A stretch of DNA of 64,000 bases from Eutrophocola sp049446715 (GTDB lineage Bacteria; Pseudomonadota; Gammaproteobacteria; Pseudomonadales; Pseudohongiellaceae): the NCBI GenBank assembly GCA_049446715.1, contig JBMTQX010000001.1, forward strand, positions 1-64,000, written 5' to 3'. Below the pieces are notes generated by a model. That model saw only the letters and a program-made list of their open reading frames with translations. It did not search any database and was not told where the DNA came from. The position numbers and the translations under genes were made by a program. Shown here piece after piece: positions 51,987-61,375 of the stretch. How positions within the stretch are numbered: the stretch's first letter is position 1; each line of letters begins with the position of its first letter.

Positions 51987-54422
51987 ATGTTCCAAATCAA
52001 TTTCAGCCATCTGAAAACAGCACTGCTCTCGTTCGCCTGCCTGGCGGCCTGCCTGGGCACAACCGGCCTGTCTGCCAAAGAATGGGACACCATCGAAAAG
52101 TACTGTTTTGAATGTCACAACGATGAGGACTGGGCAGGCAGTGTCGCCTTTACCCTGTTTTCGGAGGATGAGGTGGCACACCAGGCAGAAGTCTTCGAGG
52201 TAGCGATCAAGCGCCTGAAAGGGGGTTATATGCCACCGCCCGGGGCTGAGCGTCCTTCCAACCGCGAACTCAATACCCTGGTCAGCTGGCTGGAAAACAC
52301 CATTGATGCCGAGGCTGTCGCCCCGCCGGCAGGCAACGTGCCGCTGCGCCGTTTGAACCGCCGCGAATATGAAAACGCCATCCGCGACCTGCTGGCCCTC
52401 GAAGTCGATGTCACGACTCTGCTGCCTACCGATGACCTGCGCGACGGTTTCGACAACAATGCCGCAGCACTGCAGGTGTCTCCGACTTTCATTGACCAGT
52501 ACCTGAACGCCGCCCGCACCATTGCCCACGATGCCATCGGCGATCGCCGGCCGATTCCAGTCATGGAGACTTTTGGTTCCGTGGCGGACATGATCATTTC
52601 CCTGCCGGCTCGGGGCACACCCGGAACCGGTTCCCAGCAGCGCCATCTCGATGGCATGCCCTTTGGCACCCGCGGTGGGATGAGTGTGCGGTACAACTTC
52701 ATGGCCGACGGTGAGTACGAACTGAATATCGGTGACCTGGCTTTGGGTCGTGAAGTGCCGAACATGGAATTCAAAAATACCGTGATTGCCCTGCTGGACG
52801 GGAAGGAATTTTTCCGCACGGAAATCGGTGGTGATGAAGATCACGAAGCGATCGACCAGTTGCAGGCCGATGCGGTTTCCGCCATCAATGCGCGGCTGAA
52901 AAATATCCGCTTCCAGGCTACTGCCGGCCAGCACACGGTTTCGGTCACGTTCCTGAACCGCGGCTTCGTGGAAAGTGATGAACGGACACCATCCACACCG
53001 CTTGAGGGCGGCAACGAGCGTGTGCAGAAAGTGCACGCCCTGCAGGTACGCGGTCCGCTCGACATCACCGGCATGAGCATGTCCCCGAGCCGGGAAAAGA
53101 TTTTCATCTGCTACCCGCGAGAGATAGCCGAGGAAACAACCTGTGCGAACCAGATCATCACCAACCTGGCCGAACGCGCGTTCCGCCGCCCCCTGACCGA
53201 TGAAGACATCGACAGCCTGATGGCCTTCTACCAGAACAGTCGGGAACAGGGCGATTTCGAAGCGGGTATCAAGGAAGCCCTCAGCGCCATCCTGGTGAGC
53301 CCGCACTTCATATACCTGGCCGAAACCGGCCCGACTGAAGGCGACAGCATCCTGCTGTCCGACCTGGAACTGGCCTCGCGCCTGTCGTTCTTCCTGTGGA
53401 GCAGTTTGCCGGACGAGGAACTGCTGACCCTGGCCAACAACGGCGAACTCAGCCAGTCCGGAGTCCTGGATGGCCAGGTCAAGCGCATGCTGGCCGATGA
53501 ACGCTCGAAAAACCTGATTGAAGGCTTTGCCTACCAGTGGCTCAACCTGGCCAAGCTGGACGAGATCAACCCTGATGGCCGCCAGTTCCGTTTTGCCAGC
53601 CGCTTCCTGGACCCAAGGCCGATGTTCAAGATCGAACTCAGCCTGTTCCTCGACAGCGTCCTGCGCAGTGATCAGTCCGTCGTCAGATTGCTGGATGCCG
53701 ATTATTCCTTCCTGAACGAACGTCTGGCCATGCACTACGGGATCGAAGACGTCAAAGGCAGCCGCTTCCGCAAGGTATCCCTGAAAGAAGATTACCGCCG
53801 CGGCTTGCTGGGCAAAGGCGCTATCCAGATGCTGACAGCGAACCCGAACCGCACCTCGCCGGTACTGCGTGGCGCCTGGGTGCTGGAAAACATTCTAGGT
53901 GCGCCGCCAACGCCGCCACCGCCGAATGTGGAAACCGACCTTTCGCAGAAGGCTGGCGAAGCCCCGAAGACGCTGCGTGCCAGGCTGGAACAGCACCGGG
54001 CCAATCCGACCTGCTATTCCTGCCATGGGGTATTGGACCCGCTCGGTTTTGCCTTGGAAAACTTCAATACGGTGGGCCAGTACCAGGAGTTTGATCGCGA
54101 TACCCTGACACAGCTGGATGCATCCGGGGTAATGCCTGATGGCACACGAATCAACCGGCCTTCAGACCTGACCAACGTGCTGGTAGACCGTTCCGAACAG
54201 TTCGTGGAAGCGATGACCGAGCGACTGATGACATTTGCACTGGGCCGTGAAGTGACTTACCGTGATATGCCGCTGGTTCGTCGTATTGTCCGGGAAGCCG
54301 AACACGATGATTTTACGTTTGCATCCCTGGTCTCCGGTATCGTGAAAAGTGATCCGTTTCGCATGCGTGAATCCCAGCTCAGTGCCATCGAGTCAAATGC
54401 CAACCAGCAGGCCGCCCTGTAG
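51987..54422 (+). CDS. DUF1587/1592/1588/1585 di-haem protein (cassette 2)
   Basis: This 811-aa exported protein has a signal peptide (about 1-30, ending LSAK) and haem site CFECH at residues 40-44. A DUF1587-like block (LRRLNRREYENAIRDLLAL) follows, then the middle jelly-roll-like region. The DUF1595/1592/1588 blocks come next (AFRRPLTDEDIDSLM, LASRLSFFLWSSLPDEELL, NRTSPVLRGAWVLENILG). A DUF1585 tail has a second haem site CYSCH followed by GVLDPLGFALENFN. Domain order is identical to cassette 1, but the two are far from identical, so the duplication is old. It begins cassette 2, 44 bp before DUF1552. The ribosome binding site is weak. Confidence 0.92.
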   Translation: MFQINFSHLKTALLSFACLAACLGTTGLSAKEWDTIEKYCFECHNDEDWAGSVAFTLFSEDEVAHQAEVFEVAIKRLKGGYMPPPGAERPSNRELNTLVSWLENTIDAEAVAPPAGNVPLRRLNRREYENAIRDLLALEVDVTTLLPTDDLRDGFDNNAAALQVSPTFIDQYLNAARTIAHDAIGDRRPIPVMETFGSVADMIISLPARGTPGTGSQQRHLDGMPFGTRGGMSVRYNFMADGEYELNIGDLALGREVPNMEFKNTVIALLDGKEFFRTEIGGDEDHEAIDQLQADAVSAINARLKNIRFQATAGQHTVSVTFLNRGFVESDERTPSTPLEGGNERVQKVHALQVRGPLDITGMSMSPSREKIFICYPREIAEETTCANQIITNLAERAFRRPLTDEDIDSLMAFYQNSREQGDFEAGIKEALSAILVSPHFIYLAETGPTEGDSILLSDLELASRLSFFLWSSLPDEELLTLANNGELSQSGVLDGQVKRMLADERSKNLIEGFAYQWLNLAKLDEINPDGRQFRFASRFLDPRPMFKIELSLFLDSVLRSDQSVVRLLDADYSFLNERLAMHYGIEDVKGSRFRKVSLKEDYRRGLLGKGAIQMLTANPNRTSPVLRGAWVLENILGAPPTPPPPNVETDLSQKAGEAPKTLRARLEQHRANPTCYSCHGVLDPLGFALENFNTVGQYQEFDRDTLTQLDASGVMPDGTRINRPSDLTNVLVDRSEQFVEAMTERLMTFALGREVTYRDMPLVRRIVREAEHDDFTFASLVSGIVKSDPFRMRESQLSAIESNANQQAAL

Positions 54423-54466
54423 TCGTTCGGGCTGGCTAAACAAACAGAGAAACACAGGTACACACC

Positions 54467-55738
54467 ATGTTTATCAGTAAAAAGCACTTGTCCCGCAGAA
54501 CCCTACTGAAAGGCGCCGGTGCCTCCATCGCCCTGCCGATGCTAGATGCCATGACACCAGCACTGGCGCAAGCCGCGGCGGCCCCGCCCCGGTTGGGCTT
54601 TGTCTATTTTCCGCATGGCGCGGTCATTCACGAATGGGGTCCGAAACAGACCGGGACCCATTTCGAGTATTCCCGCATCCTGAAGCCACTCGAGTCGATC
54701 AATGAATATGTCACCGTGGTCACCGGACTGCGCAACAAGGCCGCCGAGAACGGTCCGGCCCCGCATTCCATTACTGAAGAAACCTGGCTCTCTGCCGTCA
54801 ATCCGAACGATCGCGACCGGAGACCGAACGGTATCAAGGGCATGACCATCGACCAGATGGCTGCCAGGGTCATTGGCGGTTCAACACCGCTGACTTCCCT
54901 GGAGCTTTGTGGTGAACCCGGTGGTGCGATCAACTACCGCACGCCTTCACAGCCACTGCCGCTGGAAAGCAACCCGCGCAAGGTGTTCTACACCATGTTT
55001 GGTCAGGGTGATACTTACGAAGAGCGTATCCAGATCTTGAGCCAGTCCCAGAGCCTGCTCGACTACGTGCGCGAGGCCACCGCTTCCCTAAACCGCAAGC
55101 TGAGCCCGGCCGACCGGGTGCGGGTCGATGACTACCTGTCGTCAGTGCGCCAGGTGGAAACGCGAATCGCGAAACTGGAAGAGGGTGCAAAAGAACTGAC
55201 CGGCCTGCCGGATGCACCGCTGGGCCCGCCGGATGATTTCACCGAACTGCTGGATATCCAGTTTGAAATGATTGCCCTGGCGTTCCAGAACAACCAGACC
55301 CGTATCGCCTCCATGCGCATGATCAAGGAAGCCAGTATGCGTGTCTTTGATAACCTGGGGGTGGCTGAATCTTTCCATCCGCTGTCTCATCACCAGGAAG
55401 ACCCGGCGAAATGGGAGCAACTGGTTCGCATCCAGCGCCACCAGACCGAGCGTGCGGCCATTTTTGCCCAGCGCCTGAAGGAGATGGAGGATGTGGAAGG
55501 CAACATTCTCGACAACTCCATAATCCTGTTTGGCAGCAACATGGGCAACAGTGATGTGCATGATGCCAACCTGCTGCCGTCTGCCCTGCTGGGTCGTGGC
55601 GGCGGCATCAAGGGCGGCCAGCATCTGCATTACCCGAAAGACACACCGCATGCGAACCTGCTGCACACCATACTCGATCGCGCTGGTATCGACGTGGAAG
55701 AGTTTGCGGACAGCACCGGACCATTTGCGGAAGTCTAG
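54467..55738 (+). CDS. DUF1552 family Tat-exported protein (cassette 2)
   Basis: This 423-aa paralogue of the 9725 gene has the same twin-arginine opening (MFISKKHLSRRTLLKGAG) and a hydrophobic core ending LAQA. It shares FVYFPHGAVIHEW, FHPLSHHQ and FGSNMGNSDVHD, and the ending HANLLHTILDRAG. In the first copy the last of these reads YGSNMSNSNSHN, so the SNM-NS-H frame is constant. Function is unknown. An intrinsic terminator stands 24 bp behind it, separating the first half of the cassette from the ankyrin/MBL half. Confidence 0.9.
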   Translation: MFISKKHLSRRTLLKGAGASIALPMLDAMTPALAQAAAAPPRLGFVYFPHGAVIHEWGPKQTGTHFEYSRILKPLESINEYVTVVTGLRNKAAENGPAPHSITEETWLSAVNPNDRDRRPNGIKGMTIDQMAARVIGGSTPLTSLELCGEPGGAINYRTPSQPLPLESNPRKVFYTMFGQGDTYEERIQILSQSQSLLDYVREATASLNRKLSPADRVRVDDYLSSVRQVETRIAKLEEGAKELTGLPDAPLGPPDDFTELLDIQFEMIALAFQNNQTRIASMRMIKEASMRVFDNLGVAESFHPLSHHQEDPAKWEQLVRIQRHQTERAAIFAQRLKEMEDVEGNILDNSIILFGSNMGNSDVHDANLLPSALLGRGGGIKGGQHLHYPKDTPHANLLHTILDRAGIDVEEFADSTGPFAEV

Positions 55739-55761
55739 CAAGACACTTTCTGGCAGTGCAT

Positions 55762-55790
55762 AAAAAAGCCCGCGAAAGCGGGCTTTTTTG
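55762..55790 (+). terminator. Terminator after DUF1552 (cassette 2)
   Basis: Arms AAAAAAGCCCGC and GCGGGCTTTTTT enclose GAAA. Confidence 0.93.
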
Positions 55791-55808
55791 TGGGCGTCAT
55801 TTCCTGGA

Positions 55809-55935
55809 TCAGGCGTCTTCGGAATCGTCTTCTTCGTCGTTATCCAAGTCAACGCTGAAGGCCGCGGCTTCGCTGGCGTCCGTGGCCGTGTCGGCATCCA
55901 AAACCCGGAGAATTTTGGGTCCGCTGTCCTATACA
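55809..55935 (-). pseudogene. Orphan 3' coding fragment, acidic tail
   Basis: On the minus strand one frame reads ILRVLDADTATDASEAAA and then SVDLDNDEEDDSEDA before a stop near 55811. The strongly acidic end is typical of a real protein C-terminus. Upstream, at about 55930, there is a TAG and no start, so only the last 35-40 codons survive. No family is recognised. Confidence 0.45.
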
Positions 55936-56048
55936 TGATATGAGCCCCTGGAGAAATCAGTGTGAATTGTAGGAAGGCAGGTAAAACTTTCAGAGTGGGC
56001 TGAAGGCTTCTCCCGGCATGCATGAGAATCGAGATCAGCCAGGGCATA

Positions 56049-56078
56049 TAAAGACGCCAGCCAGGAGACTGGCGTTTT
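56049..56078 (-). terminator. Terminator of the broken ankyrin gene
   Basis: Arms ACGCCAG and CTGGCGT with a TCTCCTGG loop stand on the minus strand, then a short T-rich stretch. It lies directly behind the inferred original stop at 56082. The current frame runs through the hairpin, which supports the view that the frame is shifted. Confidence 0.65.
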
Positions 56079-56081
56079 CAG

Positions 56082-57543
56082 TCAACTTGCATCGCGGTAT
56101 TCGGGCGTCGCGGCAGTAGAAGAGAGCTGATAAATGCACATCCAGACTCTGATCTGGCATCAGGTCGGCGATCAGTGTCATGGATTCGGGTTTTTCCTCT
56201 GCCGGATGTGTGGCCAGAAAGACACCCTTGGCCCAGGTCAGGGGCGTGCGGCCTTCGTTGTCCTCGGCATCCAGTCGGGCACCGTGCTCTACCAGAAGAC
56301 GATTGATGTCGTTGGAGTCGCGATTGGCTGCGCCAGGCAGCGCTGTCAGGCCCATGGAGTTGGCCTGGTTGATATCCATCCCAATTTCATAAAAGAGCTT
56401 TAACGCTTCCAGCAGTTGTTCTGGACCTTCCGTGTAGGTTTGCGAGACCACCCAATTAACGCCAGCTGCCGCCATCAAGGCACTGGTGCCCTGGTAAGTG
56501 CCGATGTGGGGGTCGGCACCATATTCCAGCAGCAGCCTCATGACTGTCAGGTCGCCGGACAGCGCTGCCGTTTGGAAAGGGGGCTGGCCGGTGAAATCGA
56601 CCCATTCCAGCGAGCCCACCCCGAGATAATGGTCACGCAAGGGCGGGGTTTCTGAAGTTCTGGCATTGACGTTGGCGCCCCGCTCAAGCAGTTCCCTGAT
56701 CAGGGCCAGCACGGGTTCGCGATCCACGCAGTTGACGACGGTTTCACTGTCCAGGTACAGGTTGCGGACATTAACGGCTTCCCAGAGCGGACTGCGACCC
56801 TACCAGTCAGGTTCATTGGCTTCAGAACCCCGTTTGACCAGCAGCTGCGCGGTGGCGATCTTGTTGGTGGATATCGCTATCAGCAGCGGATAGATGCCAT
56901 TGGCATCCGCCTGGTTGATGTTGGCGCCGGCATCGAACAGTAGCCGCGCGACCTCGCTATGGTCACCAAGGGCAGCATACAGCAACGGTGTCATCATGCC
57001 GGGAATGGGGTCGCGACGACCGCGGTCGGCTGGCGTGCCACCACGAATGATGCCGATGCCAAAACCGTAGCCACGCTGTGAATTGGGTCGGACCCAGCGC
57101 TCCTCACCAATAATGGCTTGGCGGCATTGGGGTCTGCCTCTGCTGCCAGCAGATAAGCCACCACGTCTTCATGCCACTGACGGGCAGCAATCATGAGGGC
57201 AGTCTGGTGGAAATTGGGGTCACGGGCCTCAAGTACAGCCTCATGCGCCAGCAGGGCGCTTACTGGACCGACTTCGCCTACAGCAGCCGCAGACAGTAAA
57301 ACCGGCTCTCCGCTTTGTTCACGGGTGTTGGCGTCAGCACCGGCTTCCAGCAGGGTGGTGACCATGTCTGTGCTGCCGTTGGCCACAGCCAGCGATAAGG
57401 GCGTCACACCGTAGCAGCTGCTGATATCCGGATCGGCTCTATGCTCAAGCATCAGCCAATGCCCCGGCTGATGCAGGCAAGGAACCGGCGGCACAAGCCA
57501 CCAGCATGGACAAACAAGCGACAAAACCGGGACGGTGTTTCAT
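56082..57543 (-). pseudogene. Broken exported ankyrin-repeat gene inside cassette 2
   Basis: From ATG 57543 the signal peptide MKHRPGFVACLSMLVACAAG and ALADA can be read. The frame then jumps at about 57450 to EHRADPDISSCYG, as if most of one ankyrin helix pair was deleted. The frame changes again near 57110 (PNAAKP into IIGEERWVRPNSQRG). A TAG stands at 56800-56802 (DW*GRSPLWEAV), and a last shift near 56125 precedes the natural end QLSSTAATPEYRDAS at 56082. Between these lie clear ankyrin repeats. It is a different subfamily from the two intact copies: it has GFGIGIIRGGTPADRGRRD in place of the VTAE linker and lacks the CxxC. Four lesions argue against sequencing error. Confidence 0.82.
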
Positions 57544-57833
57544 AAGCGATCCCCTGGCCATTGGTGGCCGAATGAAGCAGGGATTCGGTCCGCCGGCATA
57601 TTGGAATACCGGTCTGTATCAGCTGGCCTTATTAATATTAGTCTTTCCTGAGAACTTATAACGCTGGCCCTGAAAGCGGCCAAGGCAACTTACCGGCTTC
57701 AACTTTTTGGCCTCAATTTTCTCTGGCAATCAGTTGCTGAAAGGCTTGATTCAGGGCAAATATGACGGCAGTGCAAGTTGTTACGGCTTTGGCTTACCTG
57801 CTATTCTTGCACCTCTAGTTTTAGGGGAACTCC
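57544..57833. promoter_or_regulatory. Former divergent promoter region between ankyrin genes
   Basis: This 290-bp stretch between the broken ankyrin gene and the intact one has no credible gene. A plus-strand frame from 57707 runs into the next gene out of phase and has no binding site. It ends with AGGGGAACTCC, the ribosome binding site of the ankyrin gene at 57834. It must hold a separate promoter for the ankyrin/MBL pair, since a terminator follows DUF1552. Confidence 0.5.
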
Positions 57834-59402
57834 ATGAATACGCGACTCCATCTGGCGCTCTGCCTAATGCCGGTACTTGCAGCGATGACAGTACTTTCCG
57901 GCGCCGCCGTGGCCCAGAATTTCGAAGCACTCAAAGTACCCTCGCCGCTCGGTGAAACCGTGCGCAGTCTTGACGTGAATGAACGTGGACCGGATGGCAG
58001 TACGCCGCTGCAGTGGGCGGTATACGATCAGGATGTCGACCGCATCCGTGCGCTGATTCGAGCCGGTGCCGATGTGAATGCCAAAAACAATTACGGTGCC
58101 AGCGCCATGCAGCTGGTGGCGGAAGTGGCTGATACCACCATTTTGAAAATACTGCTGGATGCAGGCGCCGATCCTGATTCCCCGAATCCTGAAGGTCAGA
58201 CCGCGCTGATGCTGGTGGCCAGAACCGGCAATGTCGAGGCGGCCAGGCTGTTGGTCAGGGCCGGGGCCAGTGTGGATGTTCGGGAACAATGGGGACAGCA
58301 GACAGCGCTCATGTGGGCAACAGCCCGGCGCCATCCTGCCATGATGGCCTTCCTCATCGACCAGGGGGCGGATATCAATGCGGTCTCTGCCCGCCGCGAT
58401 TACAACAGTCATGTCACTGCCGAGGGCAGGGCGAAACGACTGGACAGTGGTGGGCTGACGCCACTCATGTATGCCGTGCGGGAGAACTGCAAGGCCTGTG
58501 TCGAATTGCTGATTGATGAAGGGGTAAACCTGGATTTACCGGATCCGGACGGGTTTTCACCCTTGCTGCTGGCCATGGTGAACAACAACTGGGACATCGC
58601 CAAGCAACTGATTGAAGCCGGTGCCGACATCCAGCAGTGGGACATGTTTGGCCAGGCGCCGCTGTTTGCGGCGGTGGCAGACAGGACTCAGTCCGGTCTC
58701 ACCATTGACGGCATCATGAATGAAACTGACGGCCTGACCATTGTCCGAATGCTGCTCGAGCGTGGCGCCAATCCGAACATGCAGCTGTTTTTCCGGCCTG
58801 CCAAGGCCCGTGGTGGTCCGCTGTCCCGTGGCACAACACCACTGATCCGTGCTGCCAACAATGGCGACCTGGAAGTCATTCGGCTCCTGCTGGAACACGG
58901 TGCGGAAGCCAATTTGGCCCAGGCAGACCTGCAAACGCCGGTTTCAGCCCTTGCGGGTGCCCGTGGCAACCAGGATGACATGGTCGAGGCCCTCAAACTG
59001 CTGTTTGCCGCAGGCGCCGATCCTAATGTGCGCGCTGTGCCGCATCACCTGCAGCGCACCCGGGGCGGCACCCCTCTGCACTACGCTGTGCGCGCCCGCA
59101 ATGACAAACTGGTGCAGGCCCTGGTTGAGTTGGGGGCCGATCTTGATGGCAAGGATATAGACGGTCTCACGGCTCTGGATTATGCCGAGGCCCGGGGGCA
59201 TATCGGCTTCCTCGGTTTACGCCAGCCGCCAAACCGGAAGATGGCCGACCTGTTGCGCAGCCTAGGCGCCACAGAGGAATTGGATGTGACGCCGTTCTGG
59301 CCGAATGTCGGGCCACCGTTCTTCTATCCCTGGAGCGTGTTTCCGCTGGACCCGGCTGCTGAAAAGCAGACCATGGTGCCCGGTTCATTTGATCACCAGT
59401 AG
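57834..59402 (+). CDS. Exported ankyrin-repeat protein (cassette 2)
   Basis: This 522-aa protein has a signal peptide (about 1-28, ending AVAQ) and about ten ankyrin repeats (GSTPLQWAVYDQD, GASAMQLVAEVAD, GQTALMLVARTGN). It aligns along its length with the 8169 protein. Both have EQW at the fourth repeat, a linker with VTAE (residues 194-197 here) and a CxxC at C219 and C222 in RENCKACVELL. The C-terminus is longer, with a Pro/aromatic tail (FWPNVGPPFFYPWSVFPLDP). AGGGGA precedes the ATG. It is followed by the MBL gene at 39 bp. A periplasmic scaffold role is inferred. Confidence 0.87.
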   Translation: MNTRLHLALCLMPVLAAMTVLSGAAVAQNFEALKVPSPLGETVRSLDVNERGPDGSTPLQWAVYDQDVDRIRALIRAGADVNAKNNYGASAMQLVAEVADTTILKILLDAGADPDSPNPEGQTALMLVARTGNVEAARLLVRAGASVDVREQWGQQTALMWATARRHPAMMAFLIDQGADINAVSARRDYNSHVTAEGRAKRLDSGGLTPLMYAVRENCKACVELLIDEGVNLDLPDPDGFSPLLLAMVNNNWDIAKQLIEAGADIQQWDMFGQAPLFAAVADRTQSGLTIDGIMNETDGLTIVRMLLERGANPNMQLFFRPAKARGGPLSRGTTPLIRAANNGDLEVIRLLLEHGAEANLAQADLQTPVSALAGARGNQDDMVEALKLLFAAGADPNVRAVPHHLQRTRGGTPLHYAVRARNDKLVQALVELGADLDGKDIDGLTALDYAEARGHIGFLGLRQPPNRKMADLLRSLGATEELDVTPFWPNVGPPFFYPWSVFPLDPAAEKQTMVPGSFDHQ

Positions 59403-59441
59403 TACACATAATTAGTAGTACATATTAGTAGTATACAGAAA

Positions 59442-60374
59442 ATGAAAAACCCGACCCGTAGAAAAATCCTGAATGCAGGCACCATCGCCTTGGGTTCTGC
59501 CGCGTTGTCGCCGCTCCTGCCACAAGCTGCCGTGGGCCAGGAAAGCGATACAGAAATTACCCTGGTCGAGTTGGGCTATGCCTGGGTCTTCCAGGGTGCC
59601 GGTTGTAACGTGTATGCCATACCGCACCCGACAGGTGATGGTGTCCTGATGGTGGATGGCGGCCTGGCGGCGCATTCTGACGAGTTGATCGCCACCGTGC
59701 TCGATACCCTGGAAAGGGATCGGGTGGACATGCTCATTAACACGCACTGGCACCCCGAACAGACTGGTAGCAATGAGCGCCTGGGGGCCGAAGGAGCCAC
59801 CATCTTTGCCCATGAAAAGACCCGCATGTTTCTGCAGAACAGCGTCATGTCCGCCTTGTACGATGGCCGCTATGGTCCGTTAGCTGATGCCGGACTGCCG
59901 GGGAAAACCTTTCGCAATACCGGTACCATGACCTGGGGTGGCCAGGAGATCATCTACGGCTACCTGCCGGCGGCCCACTCCGAAAGCGATCTGTTCCTGT
60001 ATTTCCCGATCCTCGACACGCTGATTGCCGGAGGACCGGTGACGTCCGGCCAGTGGCCCGTGCTGGATATCCGTCATGGCGCCTGGATAGGGGGGCTGCT
60101 CAGTGCCTATGAAACCCTGGCGGGTATTGTCAGCGCCGATACCATCGTTGTGCCAGCGCATGGGCCGATGCTAAGTGGTACCGACATCATGCGCATGCGG
60201 GCCATGTTCACCAACTTCCATCTCGATCTGGCCGAGCAGCTCAATTTGGGGATGGGGCCGAAGGACACTGTGAAGATGGGTTTGCTTGACGCCTACATTG
60301 ATGACTTTGGTGATCCCACGCAGTTCATCGACTATGCCCATCGCAGCCTGCAAAGGGCCTATGTACCGGACTGA
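59442..60374 (+). CDS. Exported MBL-fold protein with altered metal motif (cassette 2)
   Basis: This 310-aa paralogue of the 13542 protein has a twin-arginine-like start (NPTRRKILNAG) and a leader ending AVGQ. The MBL core is clear (LMVDGGLAAHSDELI, LINTHWHPEQTGSNERLG, IFAHEKTRMF, PAAHSESDLFLYFP). However, the key motif reads H-W-H-P-E-Q where cassette 1 has H-W-H-A-D-H. The Asp and the last His, which build the second metal site and the catalytic water in classical enzymes, are thus Glu and Gln. The distal His (PAAHS) remains. It may bind one metal or none. It closes cassette 2. Confidence 0.88.
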   Translation: MKNPTRRKILNAGTIALGSAALSPLLPQAAVGQESDTEITLVELGYAWVFQGAGCNVYAIPHPTGDGVLMVDGGLAAHSDELIATVLDTLERDRVDMLINTHWHPEQTGSNERLGAEGATIFAHEKTRMFLQNSVMSALYDGRYGPLADAGLPGKTFRNTGTMTWGGQEIIYGYLPAAHSESDLFLYFPILDTLIAGGPVTSGQWPVLDIRHGAWIGGLLSAYETLAGIVSADTIVVPAHGPMLSGTDIMRMRAMFTNFHLDLAEQLNLGMGPKDTVKMGLLDAYIDDFGDPTQFIDYAHRSLQRAYVPD

Positions 60375-60740
60375 TTGGTCCGCAAAAGATCAGTAGCTCG
60401 CCGGAATGGGGTGTTTCCCTCAGGCTTTCCCCGTCCAGGAATGTGAATTTCTTCACAGGTTCTGCAAATACTTACCGCCCCGATTGCCAATCTGAGTGAG
60501 TGGTCTCTGCACCGCTGACGCTGGAAGCCTACATTGCGCTAACCCAGATAGTTGATAAATACTGAAAATCATAAAGACAAGGACGGACTGTATCCGCCAG
60601 AGACCCAGCGTGCTTGCCAGCTGGGCTGAAGCATTTGAAATATTGGAAAATTTTCCATCTTCAAGGGTGTAATATAGATGCAATAAAACTGTGACTTGTC
60701 AGTATTCTCCATCAACATACTGTTATATATAAAAGTTTTT
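60375..60740. other. Intergenic stretch before the pilin cluster
   Basis: No gene is supported in this 366-bp stretch. The last 120 bp are AT-rich with GTGTAATATAGATGC near 60667, a plausible -10 region for the minor pilin operon; a -35 box is not evident. A minus-strand 76-codon frame lacks a binding site. Confidence 0.4.
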
Positions 60741-61373
60741 ATGCATTCAAAAACGCCGGTAAAACGTTTCGGAGAGCTGTTTCAACAGGGTTTCACCCTG
60801 CTTGAACTCATGATTGCTGTCTCGATCCTGGCCATCATTATTACCGTGGCGTTCCCCAGTTTTTCTGACATTGGGGACACCCAGCGGGTGATCGGTGCTA
60901 CCGAGCAGATTTACAGCCACATCCAGCAGGTGCGATCAGAAGCGCTGACGGCCAATACCACGGCCGGCATCAATTTCGGCGTGGACGGCTCGAAATCCTG
61001 GGAGTATGGCTTCAGCACCGTGAATGATCAGTGTGACCTGACCGCAACGCTGCCTACCATGGCGAATGCCTGCGTGATTGTGATCGATGATGGCGATGGG
61101 ACACTGGACCCCGGTGACGGGTCAGTGGACAAAGACGATCTTGTCCTGCAGCGCTTCACCAGCACGGAATGGAATGATGTCAGGGTTTCCATCGCGAGCT
61201 TCTCCAGCAGTAATACCCAGATAGCTTTTGACCCGGTGCGTGGGACCTCAACTTCGGGACAGATCAACCTGGTCAGTGGTAATGGCAAACAGTTGAGAAT
61301 CAATGTCAGTTTGCTAGGCAGGCCGACCATTTGTTCACCAGGCACGCAAGTGAGCAACTACGAGACATGCTGA
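60741..61373 (+). CDS. fimT: Type IV pilus minor pilin, FimT/GspH-like
   Basis: This 210-aa prepilin has a leader ending QQG cut before FTLLELMIAVSILAIIITVAF, the methylated Phe with Glu at position 5. The body is GspH/FimT-like (pfam pattern: RSEALTANTTAGINF, then SSNTQIAFDPVRGTS) with two late Cys forming a probable disulfide (CSPG, YETC). The start at 60741 gives a normal basic leader. It is the first gene of a minor pilin operon; its stop is next to the PilW start. It probably helps prime pilus assembly. Confidence 0.88.
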   Translation: MHSKTPVKRFGELFQQGFTLLELMIAVSILAIIITVAFPSFSDIGDTQRVIGATEQIYSHIQQVRSEALTANTTAGINFGVDGSKSWEYGFSTVNDQCDLTATLPTMANACVIVIDDGDGTLDPGDGSVDKDDLVLQRFTSTEWNDVRVSIASFSSSNTQIAFDPVRGTSTSGQINLVSGNGKQLRINVSLLGRPTICSPGTQVSNYETC

Positions 61374-61375
61374 CC

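Noticed and set aside
51894..53735. A 613-codon open frame on the minus strand
   Set aside because: It lies opposite the DUF1592 gene of cassette 2, has no signal or motif and only mirrors that gene's codon use.
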